A stretch of DNA of 62,930 bases from Streptomyces sulphureus DSM 40104 (GTDB lineage Bacteria > Actinomycetota > Actinomycetes > Streptomycetales > Streptomycetaceae). Of the stretch, positions 58,269 through 62,930 are shown piece by piece (position 1 is the first letter of the stretch; the number at the start of each line of letters is the position of its first letter). Below the pieces are notes generated by a model. It saw only the letters and a program-made list of their open reading frames with translations, had not been told where the DNA came from and ran no database searches. The stretch spans positions 1 through 62,930 of the forward strand of contig NZ_KB905831.1 in NCBI RefSeq assembly GCF_000381025.1, given 5' to 3'. Made by a program: the position numbers and the translations under genes.

Positions 58269-59075
58269 CTACGAAACTCCCTCGGCAAGCCGCTCCCCCT
58301 CTCCCCGCCCCGCGCGTAGCAGCACCTCGGTGAGCGTCTCCGGCGCCGAGACCATGGGGAAGTGCGCGGTGTCCAGGTCGAAGAAGGCCGAGGTGGGCCG
58401 TGTGAGCGCGGCGAACCGCGGGTCGCCGGTGGCGGCGAGTTCCGCCGCCACCGCCGTACTGGTGCCGTTGCGGGTGCAGAAGACGCCGGTGAGCGGCGTC
58501 TCTGCCGCGGCGCCTGTCAGGTGCAGGCGGCTGGTGAAGGTGCCGAGCGGCTGGGGCGCCGCTCGCCTCACCATCCAGGCGAGTTGGGCCTCGTCGAGGT
58601 CGGAGGTGGCGGCGCCCCGCCACTGCTCGGCGGTCGGCGCCGGAATCCGCCAACCCTCCTCGGCCTCGACGGCGTGCCGCCGCATCACGGACTGGCGCGG
58701 CGAGTCGGGCTCCCTCTCGTTGAGCAGCTCCAGGACGGAGTAGCCGTCGAGCGGAAACGCGGCGTCGAGGTAGACGACCCGCTCGACGCGTGCGCCGCGC
58801 CGGTCGGCCGCACCCACCGCGGGGAAGATGCCGTAGCAGTGCCCGACCAGGACGATGCGCTCCCCTTCGAGGTGGTCGAGGATCTGCACCAGGTCCTCGA
58901 CGTGCGTCTCCAAGTCCACGGCGGGGCCCGCGAGATGGCGCCGGTCCCCCATGCCGGTGAACGTCACCGGGTGCGCTCCGGCCCCGGCGCCACGCAGCCC
59001 GTCTGCGACCTCCTCCCACACCCAACCGCCCAGGTAGCCGCCGGGGACGAGGACGAACGTCGGCTCAGTGGTCAT
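58269..59075 (-). CDS. Alpha/beta hydrolase with Cys at the nucleophile elbow
   Basis: The 268-residue alpha/beta hydrolase is of the MEKC/salicylate-esterase-like type: TFVLVPGGYLGGWVWEEVADGL at the N-terminus, VTFTGMGDR, and the elbow IVLVGHCYGIFPAVGAA. The elbow reads GHCYG where Ser is usual (GHSYG), so the nucleophile would be Cys99. A late His is in DTAHFPMVSAPETL. Substrate unknown. The ATG at 59075 follows GGGAGG. The gene is driven by a MerR-type promoter at 59128-59158, divergent from the MerR gene. Confidence 0.8.
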   Translation of the reverse strand: MTTEPTFVLVPGGYLGGWVWEEVADGLRGAGAGAHPVTFTGMGDRRHLAGPAVDLETHVEDLVQILDHLEGERIVLVGHCYGIFPAVGAADRRGARVERVVYLDAAFPLDGYSVLELLNEREPDSPRQSVMRRHAVEAEEGWRIPAPTAEQWRGAATSDLDEAQLAWMVRRAAPQPLGTFTSRLHLTGAAAETPLTGVFCTRNGTSTAVAAELAATGDPRFAALTRPTSAFFDLDTAHFPMVSAPETLTEVLLRAGRGEGERLAEGVS

Positions 59076-59127
59076 GCGACCTCCCATGGTCGTCGTGCGG
59101 GCCGTCCTGCGCGGCCGCGTGCTCAGT

Positions 59128-59158
59128 ACGCTAGGAACTCCAGCGACGGGAGGTTCAA
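59128..59158 (-). promoter_or_regulatory. MerR-type promoter with 19-bp spacer
   Basis: On the minus strand, TTGAAC (59158-59153) and TAGCGT (59133-59128) are separated by exactly 19 bp, the over-long spacer typical of MerR-activated promoters. The spacer holds an imperfect palindrome, GGAACTCC / GGGAGGTTC, around the centre. It reads toward the hydrolase gene and lies 4 bp upstream of the MerR start. Confidence 0.75.
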
Positions 59159-59161
59159 CCC

Positions 59162-60097
59162 TTGCTCCTCGACGAGACGTTGAGCATCGGCGAGCTCGCA
59201 GCACGGACCGGCGCCACGGTCAAGACCGTCCGCTACTACTCCGACCGAGGGGTGCTCCCCGAGGCGGGCCGTAGCAGCGGCGGGCACCGCAGGTACGCGC
59301 CGGAAGCAGTGGACCGGCTGCGCCGCGCCCGGTCGCTGCGCGCACTGGGCCTCTCCCTGCCGGAGGTCTCCCGTCTGCTGGCGCACCCCGAGGAAGAGTT
59401 CGAAGGAGCTTTGGAGGGCGCCGCGGCACGGAAGTTGGGCGACCTCGGCACGGAACTCACCGCGCTGCGTTGGCGGGAGGCGGCGCTCCGCCTGCTCCAC
59501 GAGAGCCCGCCGGAGTTGCGCGCCGAACGCCTGCTGCTCGTCGGCGGGTTGGACGCGCCGCCCGCCACGGCGGATCTGGCGCGCTTCTGGCGGAGGCTGC
59601 TCCCGCCGGGTATCCCGCACCGCCTGCGCGACGCCGTGGTGGAGGCCGCCGTGGTGTGCCCGCCCGCCGAGCCGACGCCGCAACACGTCCTCGCACAGGC
59701 CGAGTTGCACACCCTCGCCACCAGGGGACGGCTCAGCGTCGACCTCTGCGCCCCCTTCTCGGCGGCCCACCCCGGCTACCGCCCCGACGTGCTCTACGAG
59801 GGCATCGCCGAGGCGGTGCCGCTCACGTCCGCGCACCTGCGCGCCGGGCGCCCGCCGCACGAGGGGGACGCCCTCGACTGCTTCGTCGCCGCCCACGCCC
59901 GCGCCCGCGGCGCCGACGACACCCCGACGTTCCGCCGCGACCTCAGCCGCCACCTCGCACGGACGGCCGACCCGATGATCGAGCGCTACTGGCAGCTCGC
60001 GGGCCGGCTGGCACCCGCCGACGAGCCCACCCCCGGCGCCGTCGACGACTGGCACCGGGCCGCTCTCGACGGCCAGTTGGCGCGTACGGACGCCTGA
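59162..60097 (+). CDS. MerR-family regulator with long effector domain
   Basis: The 311-residue product has an N-terminal MerR DNA-binding domain: LSIGELAARTGATVKTVRYYSDRGVLPEAGRS and GHRRYAPEAVDRLRRARSLRALGLSLPEVSRLL. The long C-terminal part (about 200 residues) is helical and has no metal-binding cysteines of the mercury type, so an organic effector is likely. The start is TTG at 59162, with GGAGG at 59149-59153. It probably activates the divergent hydrolase gene through the 19-bp-spacer promoter between them. Confidence 0.85.
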   Translation: MLLDETLSIGELAARTGATVKTVRYYSDRGVLPEAGRSSGGHRRYAPEAVDRLRRARSLRALGLSLPEVSRLLAHPEEEFEGALEGAAARKLGDLGTELTALRWREAALRLLHESPPELRAERLLLVGGLDAPPATADLARFWRRLLPPGIPHRLRDAVVEAAVVCPPAEPTPQHVLAQAELHTLATRGRLSVDLCAPFSAAHPGYRPDVLYEGIAEAVPLTSAHLRAGRPPHEGDALDCFVAAHARARGADDTPTFRRDLSRHLARTADPMIERYWQLAGRLAPADEPTPGAVDDWHRAALDGQLARTDA

Positions 60098-60148
60098 CCT
60101 CGCAGCACCGGCGGGCAGACGGGGCCGCACCCGGCGAAGGCGCGGCCC

Positions 60149-60173
60149 CTGGCCGGGCTACTGCTCCGGCCAG
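60149..60173. terminator. Hairpin at the convergent end of MerR and VOC genes
   Basis: CTGGCCGG (60149-60156) pairs perfectly with CCGGCCAG (60166-60173) over a 9-nt loop, overlapping the last codons of the VOC gene. It may end transcription from either side, or be coincidental. Confidence 0.35.
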
Positions 60174-60547
60174 CCGCCGTACGGGACGGTGAGCAGCTCT
60201 AGCTGGTGCCCGTTCGGGTCCAGGAAGTAGACACCGCTGCCGCCGTCGTTGTGGTTGACCGTCCCCGGATGCTTCCGGTGGGGGTCGGCCCAGTGCGCGA
60301 GGCCGCGTTGGGAGATCTTGGCGTAGGCCGCCGCGAACTCGTCCTCGGACACGAGGAAGGCGTAGTGCTGCGGTGCGATGTGCTGCTCGGTGCTGGCGAA
60401 GTCCAGGGTGATGCCGTTGCTCAACACCACGGGGACGAACGGGCCCCATTCGGGGCCGACTTCGAGTTCCAGCAGCTCCGCGAAGAATTCAGCGGATTCC
60501 CGGTTGTCCCGGGAGTGGACGATCGTGTGGTTCAACTCGACTGCCAA
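60158..60547 (-). CDS. VOC (glyoxalase/dioxygenase-fold) protein
   Basis: The 129-residue vicinal-oxygen-chelate protein has VELNHTIVHSRDNRESAEFFAELLELEVG at the start, HYAFLVSEDEF and VYFLDPNGHQLELLT at the end. These give the His and Glu metal ligands of the fold. I choose TTG at 60547 because GGAGG lies about 7 bp upstream and relatives begin MAVELNHTIV. An ATG at 60583 would add 12 residues outside the domain. Role unknown: lyase, resistance protein or dioxygenase cannot be told apart. Confidence 0.8.
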   Translation of the reverse strand: MAVELNHTIVHSRDNRESAEFFAELLELEVGPEWGPFVPVVLSNGITLDFASTEQHIAPQHYAFLVSEDEFAAAYAKISQRGLAHWADPHRKHPGTVNHNDGGSGVYFLDPNGHQLELLTVPYGGWPEQ

Positions 60548-60924
60548 AAGAATGCCTCCATAGGCATCTCCCGACACCTCCATGCCTCACCCTGCCGGTG
60601 ACCGACACGCGATGCCGTGCCAGCACGGTACGACACCCGGGCGGCCGATGTCCTCCGCTTTCGTCCTCTTTCGGAAGAACGCCCGCACGACCCCGGCACC
60701 ATCGAGGGTCAGCGCGCACAGCGCGAAAGCCCGTCGCACCGTGGTGAATCCCCTGACGGCCGCCGGTGACACATCGTGTCGGGCGACCCTTTGACAGGCC
60801 GCTCCCGACGGGTCGTACGGTGGCCCGCGGGTAGGCCAGGGCGCGCCCGCTACCGGTGAAAAGGCGTCTCGACCTCGGAGTCGACCGAAGCCGCATACCC
60901 GTACCTGGTGAGGTGACGCTCTTC
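60548..60924. other. Divergent intergenic region upstream of glcP
   Basis: About 375 bp between the VOC gene and the glucose permease gene without a convincing ORF. It contains the promoter candidate at 60791-60821. Confidence 0.5.
60791..60821 (+). promoter_or_regulatory. Promoter candidate for glcP
   Basis: TTGACA (60791-60796), a perfect -35 element, and TACGGT (60816-60821) are 19 bp apart. The start codon lies about 100 bp downstream. The spacer is longer than the usual 17-18 bp, so the -10 choice is uncertain. Confidence 0.4.
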
Positions 60925-62361
60925 ATGGCTGACACGGCCTCCACGGCGCAGCCGTCCGGTTACCGCGGCAAAGCCGTCGGCATCTCGATAGCCGCGGCCG
61001 TCGGTGGATTCCTCTTCGGCTTCGACTCCTCCGTGATCAACGGCGCCGTGGATTCCCTCAGCGGGCACTTCCAGCTCGGCGACTTCCTCTCGGGGTTCGT
61101 CGTCTCCATCGCGCTCCTCGGCTGCGCGGTCGGCGCCTGGTACGCGGGCCGCCTCGCCGACGGGTGGGGCCGCCGCAACGTGATGCTGCTGAGCGCGGCG
61201 ATGTTCGTGATCAGCTCGGCCGGGTCCGCGTTCGCCTTCTCCGTGCCCGACCTGCTGCTCTGGCGCGTCGTCGGCGGCCTCGGCATCGGCATCGCCTCCG
61301 TGATCGCGCCCGCCTACATCTCCGAGGTCGCGCCCGCCTCGGGCCGCGGCGCGCTCGGCTCCCTCCAGCAGTTGGCCATCACCATCGGGCAGCTCGTCGT
61401 CCTCAGCTCCAACAAGAGCCTGGCGGGAGCGGCCGGCGGCGCGTCCCAGGACCTGTGGCTCGGCATGCCGGCCTGGCGCTGGATGTTCCTCGTCGGGGTG
61501 CTGCCGGCCGTCGTGTACGCGGTGTTGGCGGTGCTCATCCCCGAGTCGCCGCGCTACCTCGTGCTGGCGGGCAAGGAGGAGAAGGCCGCAGAGGTCCTCG
61601 GCAGGGTGACGGGCGTCGCCGAACCGCAGTCCAAGGTGCGGGAGATCCGCGAGACCCTCCGCAAGGAGCACAAGAGCAGCTTCAGCGACCTCCGAGGCCC
61701 CCGCTTCGGGCTGCATCCGCTGGTCTGGGTCGGTATCGCCATGGCCGCGTTCCAGCAGCTCGTCGGCATCAACGCGATCTTCTACTACTCGACGACGCTG
61801 TGGCAGTCGGTCGGCTTCAGCGAGTCCGACTCCTTCACGACCTCCGTCATCACCGCCGGCGTCAACGTCGTCATGACGGTCGTCTCGATGCTCTTCGTCG
61901 ACCGCGTGGGCCGCCGCAGGCTGCTGTCGATCGGCTCGGTCGGCATGTTCGTCGCGCTCGCCGTCACCGCCGTCGCCTTCTCGCAGCAGCGGGGCAGCGG
62001 CGAGGACATCTCCCTGCCCGACCCCTACGGACCCGTGGCTCTCGTCGGAGCCAACGCGTTCGTGGTCTTCTTCGCCCTCTCCTGGGGCCCCATCATGTGG
62101 ATCATGCTCGCGGAGATGTTCCCCAACCGGATGCGGGCCATGGCGCTGGCGATCGGCACCGCCGCCAACTGGATCTTCAACTTCCTCGTCACCTTCTCCT
62201 TCGAGCCCATGACGGAGCGCGTCGGCCTCTCCTGGCTCTACGGGGCGTTCGCGTTCTTCGCCGCGGCCTCCTTCGTCTTCGTCCGCAGCAAGGTCCCGGA
62301 GACCAAGCAGCGGGAGCTGGAGTCGATGACCGGGGAGACGCACCAGCGGAAGGGCGGCTAG
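60925..62361 (+). CDS. glcP: Glucose permease-like MFS sugar porter
   Basis: The 478-residue sugar porter closely resembles Streptomyces glucose permease GlcP in length and motifs: GGFLFGFDSSVINGAVDSLSGHF, GRLADGWGRRNVML, PAYISEVAPASGRGALGSLQQL, WRWMFLVGVLPAVVYAVLAVLIPESPRYLV, QQLVGINAIFYYSTTLWQSVGF and SWGPIMWIMLAEMFPNRMRAMAL. About 12 membrane segments are expected. The ATG at 60925 (MADTASTAQPS) fits the family start. An earlier ATG would add 23 untypical residues. It likely supplies glucose by proton symport for Glk kinase. Confidence 0.87.
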   Translation: MADTASTAQPSGYRGKAVGISIAAAVGGFLFGFDSSVINGAVDSLSGHFQLGDFLSGFVVSIALLGCAVGAWYAGRLADGWGRRNVMLLSAAMFVISSAGSAFAFSVPDLLLWRVVGGLGIGIASVIAPAYISEVAPASGRGALGSLQQLAITIGQLVVLSSNKSLAGAAGGASQDLWLGMPAWRWMFLVGVLPAVVYAVLAVLIPESPRYLVLAGKEEKAAEVLGRVTGVAEPQSKVREIRETLRKEHKSSFSDLRGPRFGLHPLVWVGIAMAAFQQLVGINAIFYYSTTLWQSVGFSESDSFTTSVITAGVNVVMTVVSMLFVDRVGRRRLLSIGSVGMFVALAVTAVAFSQQRGSGEDISLPDPYGPVALVGANAFVVFFALSWGPIMWIMLAEMFPNRMRAMALAIGTAANWIFNFLVTFSFEPMTERVGLSWLYGAFAFFAAASFVFVRSKVPETKQRELESMTGETHQRKGG

Positions 62362-62503
62362 GCCGCAGGCCGAGGTCGCGGGTCGCCGGGGATCGCGCGG
62401 CGAGATGCCGTACTGCGTGCGCGCTGTCTCCTCGCCCCGGAGTTGGCAGCGGCGGTGCGAGCCGTGGTGCAGGCAGCCGTGGCGTGGGCACGCAGCAGAT
62501 CGA

Positions 62504-62531
62504 GCCCCGCCAACTCCGGTGCTGGCGGGGC
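62504..62531. terminator. Hairpin between glcP and the DUF397 gene
   Basis: GCCCCGCCA (62504-62512) pairs perfectly with TGGCGGGGC (62523-62531) over a 10-nt loop, followed on the + strand by CTTTCC. It lies between convergent genes. Confidence 0.7.
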
Positions 62532-62583
62532 CTTTCCGTTCAGAGTCCCCTACTTGCCGAGCGCGCTCCGGGGCAGGCGACGC

Positions 62584-62784
62584 CTACGGGTGGAACCGCC
62601 CGTCGGAGAGCGCGGATACGAAGCGCTGCCACGAGGCTGAGGGGAACGTCAGAGCGGGGCACTCGGTGTTTTTCGAGTCCCGGACCGGGACTGCGCCTTC
62701 CGATGCGTGGTCTGGCGCCCACTCGACGCAGGCACCGCCGTTGTCACTGTAGGAGGACTTGAACCACCGGAGGGACGCGGTCAT
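62584..62784 (-). CDS. DUF397-domain protein
   Basis: The 66-residue protein has the full DUF397 pattern: LRWFKSSYSDNGGACVEWA, VPVRDSKNTECPALTFPSASW and QRFVSAL. These small Streptomyces proteins are usually encoded next to an XRE-type DNA-binding protein and act with it in development or antibiotic control. The partner would lie just beyond the right edge. The ATG at 62784 has GGGAG upstream, and the longer open frame has no support. Unlike the copy at 11763 it has a normal length. Confidence 0.88.
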   Translation of the reverse strand: MTASLRWFKSSYSDNGGACVEWAPDHASEGAVPVRDSKNTECPALTFPSASWQRFVSALSDGRFHP

Positions 62785-62930
62785 CACGGAGTGCTCCCTT
62801 CCCAGTTGCCTGATCACGGCGCCAGGCACCAATGAGGGCGACCGCCCTCGTCCGAGGGCATGCCCGCATCCGGTGCGGCGCACACGTGCGCACACCCGGC
62901 AACGCCTAAGTGCCCTGCAACCACCAACTC

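Overview
The window is high-GC actinomycete chromosome, almost certainly Streptomyces or a close relative. Signs of this are near-universal G/C third codon positions, many GTG and TTG starts, 1-4 bp gene overlaps, DUF397 proteins, and the linkage of an ethylmalonyl-CoA operon to psd-pssA that I know from Streptomyces chromosomes. I found no tRNA, rRNA, CRISPR array or transposase.

Layout. 1-6.85 kb: the end of crotonyl-CoA carboxylase/reductase, then ethylmalonyl-CoA mutase, malyl-CoA lyase, mesaconyl-CoA hydratase and an acyl-CoA dehydrogenase (the ethylmalonyl-CoA pathway), followed by phosphatidylserine decarboxylase and synthase. 6.9-11.5 kb: two FGGY sugar kinases, a histidine phosphatase and a DeoR regulator around an AT-rich divergent promoter. 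11.5-12.7 kb: poorly coding DNA with an orphan DUF397 gene. 12.7-17.8 kb: glycerate kinase, a CrtI-like oxidoreductase, small proteins, an inositol-monophosphatase-family enzyme and a sirtuin. 17.8-27.8 kb: siderophore half A, with a FepC-type ATPase, an iron box, entA-entC-entE-entB, a free aryl carrier protein, a one-module serine NRPS (C-A-T-TE) and an MbtH protein. 28.0-35.6 kb: a formylglycine-generating enzyme, a D-galactonate pathway operon (dehydratase, aldolase, kinase, IclR regulator), a sugar MFS porter and a type I sulfatase. 35.7-38.8 kb: an FAD monooxygenase and an MFS porter with relaxed codon use. 39.0-52.1 kb: siderophore half B, with a binding lipoprotein, a Fes/IroD-like esterase, an IroB-like glycosyltransferase, an iron box, an IroC-like fused ABC exporter, rmlA-rmlB-rmlD-rmlC for dTDP-L-rhamnose, and two FecCD permeases. 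52.1-62.9 kb: degenerate tandem repeats, a quinone-reductase-like MDR protein, a permuted lipoate ligase, small proteins, an ArsR-MFS pair, a MerR-controlled alpha/beta hydrolase, a VOC protein, a GlcP-like glucose permease and a DUF397 protein.

The outstanding feature is the siderophore locus. Half A can build an enterobactin-type tris(DHB-serine) lactone but has only an ATPase for uptake. Half B supplies the missing binding protein, permeases and esterase, plus an IroB/IroC-like pair as in salmochelin systems. A complete dTDP-rhamnose pathway lies in the same iron-box-controlled operon as the exporter. The halves are separated by about 11 kb of unrelated sugar-acid, sulfatase and MFS genes. 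I infer a glycosylated, possibly rhamnosylated, enterobactin made, exported, re-imported and hydrolysed by this organism. A second point of interest is the galactonate operon next to a sulfatase and its activating enzyme, which suggests use of a sulfated sugar acid or sugar.

All calls come from reading the sequence. No database search was run, and comparisons with named proteins rest on remembered family features.
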